DNA of 64,000 bases from Chondrus crispus (Eukaryota > Rhodophyta > Florideophyceae > Gigartinales > Gigartinaceae). The stretch is from contig NW_005178734.1 of assembly GCF_000350225.1 (NCBI RefSeq), forward strand, positions 473,266 through 537,265, given 5' to 3'. The notes below the pieces were generated by a model that saw only the letters and a list, made by a program, of their open reading frames with translations, made no database searches and was not told where the DNA came from. Positions 1 to 10,918 of the stretch are shown piece by piece. The position numbers and the translations under genes were made by a program. Position 1 is the stretch's first letter. Each line of letters opens with the position of its first letter.

Positions 1-150
1 AAGATTCAATTTCGTGTCAAATTAAATCCGATTATGAGGGCTCCACGTGGAGGGACAGTCCAGGCGATCGCTGCCTTGTTCCATCAGAGCACACGCTTGC
101 TTCCCCATTCCCATCTACTCCTCCCACCTGATCACCACTAACGCTCTCCC

Positions 151-272
151 AACTTGCACCCGCTCCCCCCACGTTACCTGAACTCGCACCCGCCGCCTTT
201 CTGACTCCCTCAACTCCCACCCGCTCCTCCCCACGTTGCCACAACTCGCACCCGCCGCCTTTACGACTCCCC
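151..272. repeat. Imperfect tandem repeat, about 61 bp x 2
   Basis: Two adjacent C-rich units share the phrases CACCCGCTCC, CCACGTT and CACCCGCCGCCTTT in the same order. The first begins near 151 and the second near 212. No coding sense was seen, and the rest of 1-365 is likewise C-rich on this strand with no supported gene. Confidence 0.6.
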
Positions 273-497
273 CCAATTTTCACCGGCATCCCCATTGATC
301 GCCTACCTTCTACCCACCTAGTAAGCTGATTTTCGTCGAAGGACGTCCGAGGTTTTCCTGGCGTCTTGATATTAACCTTCACCACAGTGCACAACTCTCA
401 AAAATTACTTTCCTTCTGTTTTCTGCGTTTCCCGCGTTGCGCTTCTGTATTCTGCGTTTCGCGCATTGCAGCCCTTGAACTACTACGAACTATCACC

Positions 498-1418
498 ATG
501 GCTTCAAGACATGATGCCAATGATAAGCCAATCTATGAGATTCTCGCTCGATGCGAAGCTCTCTTCTGGAAACTGATAACTGGGGCTTTCTCTGAGAGGA
601 AACAGGACTGTGTTTATATTATTTCTGAGGAGTTTATCATCCCTACTAATGCCTTGGAAACTCTCATGAGCTTGACAGCTCTCATGCACTGTACCACTGT
701 TCAGACATATATTCAGCGAAACTCGGAGCGGTTCCATATCCTCAAGTGCAACGCCATTCTACATGGCCTTTACGCTGAACGAAGTTCACGCGAGTTCCTA
801 AACAGTGATCTTTTCCTCACTTTGGCATCAATTGCAAGCTACAAAGTGGAAAAAGATATTTCCAAAACTATAAACCAACTGGATCTCGACGCGAAGCACA
901 TATGTACAGTTTTCTTCTTGAAGATGGCTGTGTTTGCAAGCTCGTTGTGTGGATGGTTTTCTGCCTACGAAGATCCTACTGTGGCGAATGTTACCGAGGT
1001 ATTCAATCTGTTCTGCTCGAAACACTGGTCGACCGATTGCATGCGGAGCCAATACGGTTTTACGTTCCGTGCCTTCGGCATGCGCAAAGGATGGGACATC
1101 ATACGGGATATCATTCTAACCAACTTAAAGGCATTGCAGTATGCCAACGGGCCTGAGAACGTATCTGGTCAAGATGTCACCAACGTCCTAGAGGATTGGA
1201 TTTTACAAGTGGTACAAAAGGTTTTGCAATAGATGCTGCAGTACGTCGATGATCGCTGCAGGGCTCTAGAGGAGGACGAATTCACTGTCGCTCACGTTGT
1301 CGGCTTGTGCATGCACAAACTAATATACTACGTAGGCCCGATGTTCCATGCTCCATCTCCTGCAATGTGTGATAGGATTGTCCTGGATCGCGTCAAGGCA
1401 GAACTTCGGGTGGAATAA
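498..1418 (+). pseudogene. Unknown protein ORF, interrupted by one TAG
   Basis: I do not recognise this protein. One reading frame runs from an ATG at 498, in good context (CACCATGG), to 1418 and is broken only by a TAG at 1230-1232. The upstream part of the frame has no ATG, so 498 is preferred as the start. The product would be about 306 residues if the stop were read through. It looks globular, with many Phe, Leu and Cys residues and helix-forming stretches, and shows no signal peptide or clear motif. It lies directly upstream of a decayed helicase gene on the same strand and could be a separate gene or a lost N-terminal part of it. The clean frame on both sides of the stop suggests real coding origin. 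A functional readthrough codon cannot be excluded. Confidence 0.5.
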
Positions 1419-1499
1419 TGCAACCGTGGCTATGCTGCCAGTTCTTATGCTGGGATAGGCCGAGCACGGAGAGCAGGAGCGCTAACGGGAATTCTCAGG

Positions 1500-4400
1500 G
1501 CGTCGACCGGACTGAAGCATTAGCTGCATAGCTTCAGAGAGAGCTAGAGCTCCTAGGCCGCTTCTCGCAACCCGACCACGCTGTAACGTACCAGAATTGA
1601 AAAAACTTGAAGATCCTGGGCGCGCGTTGCAGCACACACAGCGTGAGCAACGACGAATTTCGGATGAATTGATCCAGTCTTCGAGGAGGTTGAGAGACAG
1701 ACTTGAGTCTATAACGGAGTCACCACCTTCCAAGAAGCGCAGGTCGAGGTTTTCATGTTTAGTTCAGATGAGCAACCAGACACTACCAGACCAAGTTCTT
1801 ATCATGGACCCATCTCCTGCGCCTCGGCTTCCGCAACGTCGATCGAGATTCAGGTATCAACAAACAAGTTTGTCGTCCTCTGATCAGGCAATAGCCCGAA
1901 CGGCGCTAGCAAGACTTCCGGTATTTCCGCAGTGGGACAACCTTCCGCAGAAACATTTCTTCGATGCTCCGCAGTGGTCATAGCCTAATGAAGAACACAA
2001 CAAGGCCCATCCGGAGGACCCTGCAAGCACGCGGAATCCTGGAAACCAGGCCTATCTCAGTGAGCTACGGAAGGAAGCACGTGAAGTTTTTCCCCCTGTA
2101 GTTCCTGAAGAGAGAAGGATCGCACCATGGAGATTGATGACAGAACGCGCGGGGAACATCGCACTTATGAGGCATGGGCTCGTGCAATGGATTCCTGTTG
2201 AGTATGACTTGGACTACCCAGACTCCGACAATGAGGACCTGGCCTACACGGGTCGCCCCAAGCAGCCCTCGTTTGAAGCTTCTAACAAGTTTCTGGATAT
2301 GGACTTCGAGATTCTACTGTGCTCTGTGACGTACAGCAACCTGGACTGGAGGGATGGAGATAGAGAAGATAAGGACACTGATATTCTGAGGGGTAGAATT
2401 AGCGATGCCTTTCTGAAGCATTTCATTACGGAGAACAGACGAGCTATGAGTATCCTGCCGGAGGACTGCGACAACGTCACGAAGTTCTCCGACTTCACGA
2501 AGTGCATACTGTACTTGGAAGCACATTTCTCTGTGCTCGAAGAGTTTCATGCTAAATTCGCACTACTCAGGCAAAAGGGACCCGGGACTCTAAGGCACAC
2601 TATGCGAGATATGGAGCCGCGCTTCCTCAAGCTTCATCCTGACAAGGTAGAGAAGTCTACGTTGTTAATCAACTTCAAGGGCAGTAGCACTCAACCGGGG
2701 ATGAATAAGAGACTTCTTGGAAGAATGCAGTGGTATGACACTGTGCCTAGGTTTTATGCTACGCGATCCGACTTCGAATCTTCCAGACAATCTGAGGGAA
2801 GACTCGGGTCCAATGTTTTTCGTCTGTCGCAGTTTGTTCTATGACAGAGATGACATCGACGAAACCTCACGAGACTTTAATGTGGACTTAATTCATGTTC
2901 GCACCGCTGGGAATCGGGCACTCCTTGAGCGCTGGCGTCCTGGTGAGAAAGACTTAATTTGCTTCTATCCAGTTTGTGGACTGGCTGCATACCACCGAAT
3001 GTTCCGTGGAGTGCATGACGTATGCCCCCTTCCGCCTAGGATCATAAAAACTATGATGGGTCGTGAAATTCCACACCCGAAAGGCAAAAAAGGGCTCAGT
3101 ACATCTGAGAGGTGGGAAGAAGTGATGGGGCCTCGGATGTTGCGCATCTGCTAGGAGGAGTTGACAAGGGAAGCCTGGCATACTTTGACTCTTTGCCGGA
3201 GGAAAAATGCAACTCATCGCAGAGGAGAGCCCTGGTTACCTCGTTGAATGAGATAGGAAGCATGTGTGATGGCAGCATTTCTTTCTCCGCCGTCGTTGGA
3301 CCAGCCGGGACGGCGAAGACGACATCTATTGCCCTGCTTATACGAGAATTGCTGCATCACTCGGTTGCAGGACATGTCGGAAGGAAGCAATTGAATATTT
3401 TGGAACTCGAAGACGGCCTACTGCGATTCACCGACAACCCACGAGGTTTTCGAATTCTTGTTTGCTGCGGTTCTAATTTTGCAGTTGACAACATCTGCCG
3501 AAAAGTGGCCGCAGGCATCCCGGAAGGTGCGGAAGGCAAAATATTCTCAAAGGTTGTAACGATTGGAAGAAAGGCTTACAACTACAAGGACATGAAGCCT
3601 GTTTCACTCCGCGAGCAGGCCTTGCTTTACGACCACCTCTTGTTTCACAAGGATGCGGACCCTCCGTTGAAGAACCCTTCTTCCATCGCGAGGAAAAATT
3701 TGGGGATGGAAAGCATTGTCTTCTGTTGCACCCTGTCCACGGCTGGATCTGCGAGCATGAACGAACTGGGCGTCGCTTTCGACGTCCTCATTGTGGACGA
3801 AGGCCCTCACGCGTCTGAAGCAGGGGATTGCATTGCCTTTTCATTGATGGCGAGAAAGGCTCAACAGAAACGACTGCAGGGCATTCATATTGTTCTCTTC
3901 AGAGACCATCTGCAACAACTTCTGCCAGTGCACAAATGTAAGCACCCAGTGCATAGATTTCTGAACCTGGAGAGGAACGTGTACTATCGAACCCCATGGT
4001 GGAGGCAGCTAATATCGTTGTTCAAGCGGGTGGTCCAGGACCTAAGATGCCCGGTTTCGTGGCTCTGTTCGCAGTATCGCATGCATCCTGATATCGGTCG
4101 CATTCAGTTCCGGCAGGTGTACAACAGGTTACAAGTGACGCACCCAACAGATCGCAGGCCATATCTTGCTCCTTACAATGATGGAACAGACTTCGCTCCG
4201 CTCACCTTCGTCGACACTCAGGCTCTACGTTCGAGAAGAGAGCGTTCGTACGGGGATGGGATTTTTACAAATCCTATAGAGGCCGGTGAAGTGAACATGA
4301 TCTTGCAGAAATTGCTGGACCGAGCTCCAAGAGGGGAAAATGTGGACCCCATCTTTGTGACTGCACCCTATCGCTCTCAAGTAGCCTTCTTGAAGAGTTT

Positions 4401-4848
4401 CTAAGAGAGCCCTGGAAGGGTGTTGGCGAATAAATCTAACAGGAGCCGTCTCGACATTGGGATTGAAACTATCGATGCCCTACAGGGTCTGGAGCGCCCA
4501 GTTCTCGTGATCTCGATGACAAGGAGCAACAAATGTGGAAATATTGGTTTCATGAAGGACGAGCGTCGAATCAATGTCGCCACGAGCAGGGCTTAGAAGC
4601 TTCTTGTAGTGGTTGGCGATAGCTCTACGCTCTGCGACCGGTCCGCGATCACCCGGAATTTCTGGAGGGCCTGTCTGCACAAGGAACGTGGTGCTAAGAT
4701 AGTGCACAGGACAGCTCTGACTGGAACTGGAGTGGACAAAGAACGACAAACTTTTGTGAATGATTTGAAGAAGAACGTTCGGGGACCTGATGGCTACAAC
4801 TTTCGACCCCGTAGCGACCGAGACCCGGGAAGCAACCCGGGAATTTAG
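1500..4848 (+). pseudogene. UPF1-like SF1 helicase, decayed
   Basis: The C-terminal half has the ordered motifs of a UPF1/NFX1-type superfamily 1 helicase: motif I GPAGTAKTT near 3300 (usual GPPGTGKT), motif II VDEG near 3795, a degraded motif III ending HLQQLLP near 3905, QYRMHP near 4075, a motif V-like IETIDALQGLE near 4465 and motif VI NVATSRA near 4580. Members of this family unwind RNA or DNA with ATP. The coding frame is broken several times: a shift near 1598, TAG at 1981-1983, shifts near 2840 and 3110-3150, TAA at 4402-4404 and TAG at 4594-4596. The N-terminal 1,600 bp is unrecognised and holds a basic KKRRSR stretch that could be a nuclear signal. Motif I also departs from consensus. 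Helicase identity is solid. Treating the whole span as one gene is inference. Confidence 0.75.
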
Positions 4849-4890
4849 GCCCTTCTTCTTTTCCCCATGCGGCTCAATTGCTGCAATGTC

Positions 4891-5010
4891 GCGGACGCAG
4901 AAACAGGGTTAGTGAAACGTTGCGGACGCAGAAACAGGGTTAGTGAAACGTTGCGGACGCAGAAACAGGGTTTGTGAAACGTCGCGGACGCAGGAACACG
5001 GTGAGTGAGT
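4891..5010. repeat. 31-bp tandem repeat, about 3.8 copies
   Basis: Units beginning GCGGACGCAGAAACAGGGTT start at 4891, 4922, 4953 and 4984, a constant 31-bp period. The first three are nearly identical and the fourth is diverged. The array lies just beyond the end of the UPF1-like helicase frame. No gene is supported between 4849 and 5368. Confidence 0.9.
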
Positions 5011-5368
5011 TCGGGTACATCTTCAGTTGCAAGCACTGCGAGATAAGGACGTAAATTTACAGTATGCAAGTTTATTTGGCCCGCAATGAGCTTGCACATT
5101 TCAATCTTACGGAAGCGAACGGCCCCTCGTCGTGATCTTTCATTTGCATTTCCTTCTTCCATGGAAACTCTTCCTCAGCGTTCCTCTCGCTGCTAACTAA
5201 CGTCTCCATGCTATCTTCATATGCGTTGTATGTGCGGTACTAAAGCGGCATTTGAACTTCAATATGGATCAAGACCCCTCCTTCTCAAAACAGGCTGTTT
5301 GATGCGTTTCCAATTTGATAGATGAGTCTTGCAATGAAGACGAAAGTCTCCCGACGAACTTGTTGACG

Positions 5369-6775
5369 ATGGCGGCTAAAATTACGAGTTTTCAGCATAA
5401 CATTCGAGCAATGGAAGAAACGGCGAACAATTCAGCAGAACTGGGCACAATCAAGTTTCTGCTTCTGGCTCGAACTTTTCCTCCCGGGGAACACAGTGAA
5501 GCTTCTCACGCGAATCATGTTCTGAGGGGCCCAAGGGACGTATGTGACGGTGCTGATGAGCCGGCCCCACGTCCAATTGCATCTAGGAAGCCGGATCCTT
5601 CGCAACCGGGGGCTCGTGCGCTCGCCACTTTAACTTCAGCAGATTCTGTGAACATCGACTTGGATGAACCACAATCGGATGAGTCATATATTGCTTACAA
5701 AGTGAATCCTAGCCCTGCTGCGAGATGTGTTTCGTACTTGCTAGACAGCCTAGGATATACCAGCCATGTTTCACCTTTCAAGGAGTTCGGATATGCAGAC
5801 ATAAGTGTTCGAGAATTGGAAATTTGCGTCTCAGAGTTGCGGAGGGAAGAAGTAAGGATGAGACGAACCACTGGAAGTACCGAAGAATTTGACGGAGATG
5901 GATGCTCTCGCGGAGTGACAAACGAACAAAGAAGTCGCAAGAACCCATTATATCTCGGACTAGTTCCAGAAGAGCTGAGAGGCGAGCGTGTGTCTACTCC
6001 TTGCGTCTCCCTAGGGAGATCTAAGAGCAATGGTGCTGCTTCAATTCCATGCAGAGAATTCGCGGCTCCTAAAAAGGTTGAGCTCAACATTCAGAAACGA
6101 GACAAGAATGGTAAGGACAAAAACTTTGCTGTTCTTTGTATACATCTGGAGTCAGCAGCAAGGAAGGGAAGCGCAGTACGAATGCTCGAACTGAGGGCAT
6201 TGAATGGACTTCCATACAGTAAAGCCGGTGTGAGTTTCATGAAGTTCTCTAAGGTGGGCCAGAAAGAAAAGGAAAAGAATGCAACCCCACGCACTCGTGC
6301 AGTAAAAGCGCGCCCGGGAAGAGTGATTTCCTCTCCTACATGTGGGGGTCCTGTGGACTGCAAAGCGAAACCGAAGAGTCTGTGCACATTTTTCACGACA
6401 TCTGAGAACGGAGAGAGTACCGTTGTCGAGAAAGGCACAGTTCACCCACGTGTATCTTACTGGTGCGGTACTATTGTTCCCCACGGGTTCTACATGGTTC
6501 GTTTCTCAGAATTCTATGATGTGGCGGATGAAGCATTGGACGATGATACCCGCAGAGCACTCATTCCCAGTCAGCTTCATTTTATTTATGGCCTCTGCCT
6601 CACGAAATGCTGTACCCTAAATTATGGATATTTCTCGTGGTTGGAAGGGATGTTTTTCAATGCTGTTTTTGAACACATGAGAGTTTGCTTTGTACGGTGC
6701 TCTTGGCGGGATTTTCGCAGACTGCAACTAAGGACGCGACCAAGGACTCAATCTCAAAGCAGTTTGAGGTCCTGA
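5369..6775 (+). CDS. Unknown 468-aa protein
   Basis: A long uninterrupted frame starts at the ATG at 5369; the frame is open back to about 5315 but has no ATG there. I do not recognise the product. It has a Pro-rich, Asp/Glu-rich N-terminal part, a central basic stretch rich in Lys and Arg (around residues 235-330) and a C-terminal part rich in aromatic residues and Cys. It lies between two decayed helicase genes on the same strand, and unlike them has no internal stop. Roles such as a nucleic-acid-binding partner of the helicases would be speculation. The intact frame over 1.4 kb argues for a real gene, but no domain can be named from the sequence alone. Confidence 0.5.
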   Translation: MAAKITSFQHNIRAMEETANNSAELGTIKFLLLARTFPPGEHSEASHANHVLRGPRDVCDGADEPAPRPIASRKPDPSQPGARALATLTSADSVNIDLDEPQSDESYIAYKVNPSPAARCVSYLLDSLGYTSHVSPFKEFGYADISVRELEICVSELRREEVRMRRTTGSTEEFDGDGCSRGVTNEQRSRKNPLYLGLVPEELRGERVSTPCVSLGRSKSNGAASIPCREFAAPKKVELNIQKRDKNGKDKNFAVLCIHLESAARKGSAVRMLELRALNGLPYSKAGVSFMKFSKVGQKEKEKNATPRTRAVKARPGRVISSPTCGGPVDCKAKPKSLCTFFTTSENGESTVVEKGTVHPRVSYWCGTIVPHGFYMVRFSEFYDVADEALDDDTRRALIPSQLHFIYGLCLTKCCTLNYGYFSWLEGMFFNAVFEHMRVCFVRCSWRDFRRLQLRTRPRTQSQSSLRS

Positions 6776-6813
6776 GGTCACATAGGACACCGTCGTCATT
6801 TTTCTGACTCATA

Positions 6814-8488
6814 ATGGAAATGTATTATGCCAATTGTGGCACTGCGCACTTGGCTTCGAAGATTGGGCACCTGGACAAGAAACAGCAAGAAGTCGTAAAA
6901 CAGTTCAAAACTGGAAGAAGTATCGCTGTGCTCGGTGGGGCCGGCTCTGGAAAAGCATTTCTGCTAAATGAACTCCTTAAGATCGGAACTTCGACAAGTG
7001 CAACCGGATATGTCCTAGCATGCGCAATGAAGAACAACGCTGCCAATCGTATAAGCGGCTGTACTTTACATTCCCTATTTTGCGCAAAACCGGCATCGGA
7101 ATGGTCAAAACAAGAGCTTTGGAAACAAGTAAGCCAGTCGCAGCGTACTATGTACAGACTGCGTCGCTGTAAGATACTTGCTATGGATGAGGTGTCTCTG
7201 TTAAAAGATAACGAGATTGAGTCCATTGAATATGTTCTACGGAGGCTTACCAACTCAGAAGATGATGCTGCATTGCCGCTTGGGGGTCGTCAGTTTCTGG
7301 CAGTCGGTGACCCTTTCTAGCTGGAGCCCGTGAAGATTGACGAGTACGGGAGTATTCACAAGACATTTTTTCAATCCAGGGTCTGGTTCCTGACTTTTAA
7401 TGGGTACGGAAATGGGGTGGTGCCTGTGCTAGATCACAACCATAGGCAATCGGGTGATATAGACAACTTCAACGTGTCGAGGCGTGTCCGTTATGGGACG
7501 TTGAACGATGAGGACATCCATTCACTGAATTCAACAAGCGCCATTGATACCATGGCACCACGAACACACACACGTCTTTGTCTCACTAACAATGCTGCTG
7601 CTGCGATTAACAGGTCTAGACTGGACGAAATAGATGAGATTCTACAGGTCTTTGAAGCAGAAGACACATTTACTACCAGCGGATTTAACACGCCAAAGAC
7701 AAGGACGCGGCTGGACGAAGTGGCTTCCCGACGTCTAGAGTTAAAGAAAAATTGTCCTGTAGTCTTTTCAAGAAATTGTGGTGACCTGCTCCGCGGCACT
7801 GCCTGCACCATTTCAAAAGTCTTGAAAATTTGGTCGCACGCGTCTAGAGCTGCGGGTACTCCCAGATGGGCTACAGCGTCGGAATGAAACTGGCCAAGAT
7901 CATGGAAATTATTTGAATGCAGGTGTAACTGTAGGTGTTACCAAGTTTGATGTTCACAGCTTTGACAGAAAAGTGATGGCCTGTAGGATGCAATTACCAG
8001 TCATGGTAGCTTATGCCATGACCGTTCATCGATGACAGGGGTTGGATCTGGATAGTGTGGCTATTGAGTTCAGCTCCATCAATCATTGGAGACCGAACGG
8101 ATTGGTGTACGTCGCTTTGTCTCGTTGCAGAAGTCGAAGTGGTTTGTGGGTGAGAGGTTTACAAAGAGATTTTATTCAAGTCAGTACAAGAGCCAGAGAG
8201 GCCTTTGAAGAGATAATTAGGCTCTCTAAGCACTTGCCTGCAAGGATTATTGGCAAAAAAGCAATGGAGTACTACTCGAATGACCTGGACACCGCGCCAA
8301 AAGGCGACACAAGCCGTTTACCCAAGAGAAGTTTGTTGAGGTCTGCTGATGACAGTGAATCCAACTCTGTTAGAGAAAAGAAACCAAGACGACTTCCTGA
8401 CCAGATACATTCTAAGATTGTTCCGTTGGAGGGTTTCGGAATTATTTCCGACCTTTCCAATGCTAGCATGAATTCTGTCAACTGGTAG
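6814..8488 (+). pseudogene. PIF1-like SF1B helicase, decayed
   Basis: From the ATG at 6814 the frame shows PIF1-family helicase motifs in order: Walker A-like GGAGSGKA near 6938 (the usual Ser/Thr after Lys is Ala), motif II MDEVSLL near 7185 and motif III VGDPF near 7304, interrupted there by TAG 7318-7320 where Gln normally follows, then LEPV. The end of the family (HR-stop-QGLDLDS near 8030, then YVALSRCRSRSGLWV near 8106) lies in another frame. PIF1 helicases are 5'-3' DNA helicases and also form the helicase half of Helitron transposases. At least one frameshift between 7887 and 8042, TAG 7318 and TGA 8034-8036 show the copy is dead. No Rep/HUH motif was seen nearby, so a Helitron is not supported. 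Confidence 0.8.
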
Positions 8489-10559
8489 CGTTACTGATTC
8501 TCCATTGCCATTTCAGTTAAGGGATGGGACTGCGGTAGATGTACTGCGCTGATAGAGCAACTCTAGAGTTTTAAATGTTATATGCAGGCGTTGCGACATC
8601 TCAAACCACATATTTCAGACCCTCCGAGCGTGGTTGGCACTTACAAGAAACTTTGACAGCAACGACCAACAATTACTCACAAATCAAAATTCAGGTGCAT
8701 CCCGTACGTATCGTATTATTAGTTCCATGTGCTCCACACATACATTTCATGAGCAAGATGTTCTACAACTCATAAAAAATGTGAAGTACTGTACTGTACT
8801 TTGGAAAAATATTTTTGCAGGTTTACAGCATGGAGAGACATATCATGCTCAAGACTGATACTATACAGGTCAATCGTTGTCTGAAATACTTTCAGAGCGA
8901 CAATATTATACACGAAATACTTTTATGGGAATCATGTTTCCCGATACCAACTTCTAGAACTTAACGCAACGCATTGTACTTGACACACTCCCAAAATATC
9001 CATTTTTAGAGGCGCTGGATATTTACACCTCAACGCGCTGGATAATCACACTTTAGAAGAATAGGATCCAGCGCTTATTCTGAGCTGCTAGAGCCGCCGG
9101 ATCCGAATGCGTAAATACGATCCAGCGTAATTGCGCGGAAAACAGAAACAATTTTACAATTTGCGCTGGATCCAATTGAAATGTCACATGGATCTAGCGG
9201 CAAACGGGCTGGATCGTTTGGGAAACCGCGCTGGATGGTTTTTGCAAGAAAGCCTGGGAATGTGGATATTGCAGATTTAATATATCATATAAATTCTCTA
9301 CAATATGTTTTGCTCGTGGCATGAAGTGTTCGGGCATGTTGGCCACAGAATATATTCCATCATCTACATGCGTTAAGATTACATTTATTCGTTGAGCCCA
9401 GCCTACATACAAAACGGCTGCGGCGTTGCTGTTGGCTGTTTGCGTTTCCAAGACATGAAGCCAGCTGCTAGAGCTAGTTTTATGTCCGGGAATGGAAGCT
9501 GCTAGCAGATGGTTTAATGTCTGGGAAAGGCAAATAGCAGCGCGGCCGAAGATTTGAAAGGTTGTCTTGGCAGCAAATAGCAATACCTGCTGCTAGGATG
9601 GCCTTCAAAATCTATCCCAGCGAGTCGGAAATATGAGTCACGCTGAGTCACGACAAGTCACTCCGGAAAGCCTTTGAAATCGGGCGTAGCGCACAAGGGC
9701 ACCGGTGCTTGGCTACTGTACTACACCTGCGAATATGACCCAGCAGGACATGTCAAAAATCTTCTTCACGACCCTATTTTGGCCGCTGGATCCGAAAGGC
9801 ACACCGCACAGTCGACCTGATTTCCCCGCTGGATGGTTTTCGATTCAGCGCTGGATTGTGTTGCACGGCGCTCTGCCCCTTTTTGAGCCTCTTATGGATG
9901 CGGACTTTCTCGGTTGTACTTCCCCCAATCCCTCCCCTTTTATCTATTATTCTACCCCCGCCCTTTGGATCCGGCCCCGTCTATTTCAAGCCTTCCACGT
10001 TCTGAGTATGCGTCGTAGTCGACCGCAATAATTGGCTGATTTGAGAGTATCACTGCTGTAGCATTTAAGGGCCGCTGTCATGGAATTCGAGTGTATGGAG
10101 CGTGCTCTCTGCCACCTGTCAGTACAGTATATTGTTATCACATTCGATGATCCCCAGCAACAATCGAGAAAGATTGGAGATGTAGCTTTGTGGCCTGAAC
10201 AGCAATGCCTATTTTCCCGCCCGAAGTTCTCTGAGGCATACAAAGGGGCACGCCTCAATAATGGCGGGAGGCTCTAAAAGAGCGAAACAAAGGGTACCTT
10301 TGGTACCGTATAGCTATCTAAATCTGCTTTGCTCTCAGGCTGTTGCAACTTTTCATTTTCTTCAAAGTGCGTCAGACCGCTGGCCTACCGAGGTGCTCTT
10401 GACACTGTAGGTATTGTCACCAAGTTGAAGGGATTTAGAACATCTGATATCCGAGCTTTTATATCTTCCTCGGATGGCTGCTCCATCTGTTCATGTTCCA
10501 CCTTAAGTACTACTGAAAAGAGTAAGAGAAAATGCAAATCTTCACTCCTCTCCTAAGTC
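8489..10559. other. Non-coding stretch, 2.1 kb
   Basis: No gene is supported here. Short open frames exist on both strands, including 9194-9583 on the minus strand and 9705-10031 on the plus strand, but none shows a recognisable domain. The middle part (9011-9970) contains many copies of a short motif, annotated separately. Confidence 0.55.
9011..9971. repeat. Dispersed GCGCTGGATCC-like motif cluster
   Basis: The core GCGCTGGAT or its complement ATCCAGCGC, with near variants, occurs at 9012-9020, 9035-9043, 9066-9074 (complement), 9119-9127 (complement), 9163-9173, 9208-9216, 9228-9236, 9784-9794, 9827-9834 and 9848-9856, with a diverged GATCTAGCG at 9191-9199 and GGATCCG-type remnants near 9100 and 9967. 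It occurs on both strands and is irregularly spaced. Confidence 0.75.
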
Positions 10560-10715
10560 TAATTCTCAAAAAGAAGACTAAAGTTCCCTGTTCCGCTCCG
10601 GTCACTTTTTTAAGAGAAGGTACACCAACCAAACTCTCCTGCCGTTGTCCTCTGTTCCGGAAATTGTGAAGCTAAGATTGAATATCTCCTCATCCTGCAC
10701 TTTTGGAGAGGTGAC
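10560..10715. repeat. Cys-rich-peptide repeat, copy A, left fragment
   Basis: This stretch aligns with 45,165-45,422 (copy C) and, inverted, with 36,525-36,785 (copy B), apart from about 110 bp missing relative to them. It ends with the GTGAC that is the target duplication of the copia element starting at 10716. The rest of copy A resumes at 26,270. Confidence 0.8.
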
Positions 10716-10757
10716 TGTTGATACGTGAACTTCACTCAACGATCCCACTTTTCAGCA
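10716..10757 (+). repeat. 5' LTR remnant of old copia (42 bp)
   Basis: The first 20 and last about 20 bases match the two ends of the 3' LTR (23671 onward and 26249-26269), so the 5' LTR has lost nearly all of its middle. A short TCAC-type homology sits at the junction. Without its promoter region the element could not start its own transcription. Confidence 0.8.
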
Positions 10758-10758
10758 G

Positions 10759-10769
10759 TGGTAGCATCG
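10759..10769 (+). promoter_or_regulatory. Primer-binding site of old copia
   Basis: TGGTAGCATCG lies one base after the 5' LTR. It begins with TGGTA, which pairs with a tRNA 3' end in TACCA, as in initiator Met tRNAs commonly used by copia elements. The tRNA assignment is inference. Confidence 0.55.
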
Positions 10770-10918
10770 CAAAAGGCTGAACCAGACTGTCTAATCTTCT
10801 TTCGTTGTGTCATTTTGTCGTTAGGTCTCACATTTGTATTTCCATTTCTTTTTTCCTTTCTTCTTTCGTCGTGCTGTGTTCACTCCCCACGTTTGACGTC
10901 TGATTGGCATAACCTGCA

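Noticed and set aside
4891-5010. CRISPR array
   Set aside because: Units are directly adjacent with no spacers, and the genome is eukaryotic.
6814-8488. Helitron, because a PIF1-like helicase is present
   Set aside because: No Rep/HUH motif, and no CTRR end with hairpin could be placed.
9194-9583. 129-aa minus-strand ORF in the motif-rich region
   Set aside because: No domain, and repeated GCTGCTAG-type words suggest low-complexity DNA rather than a gene.
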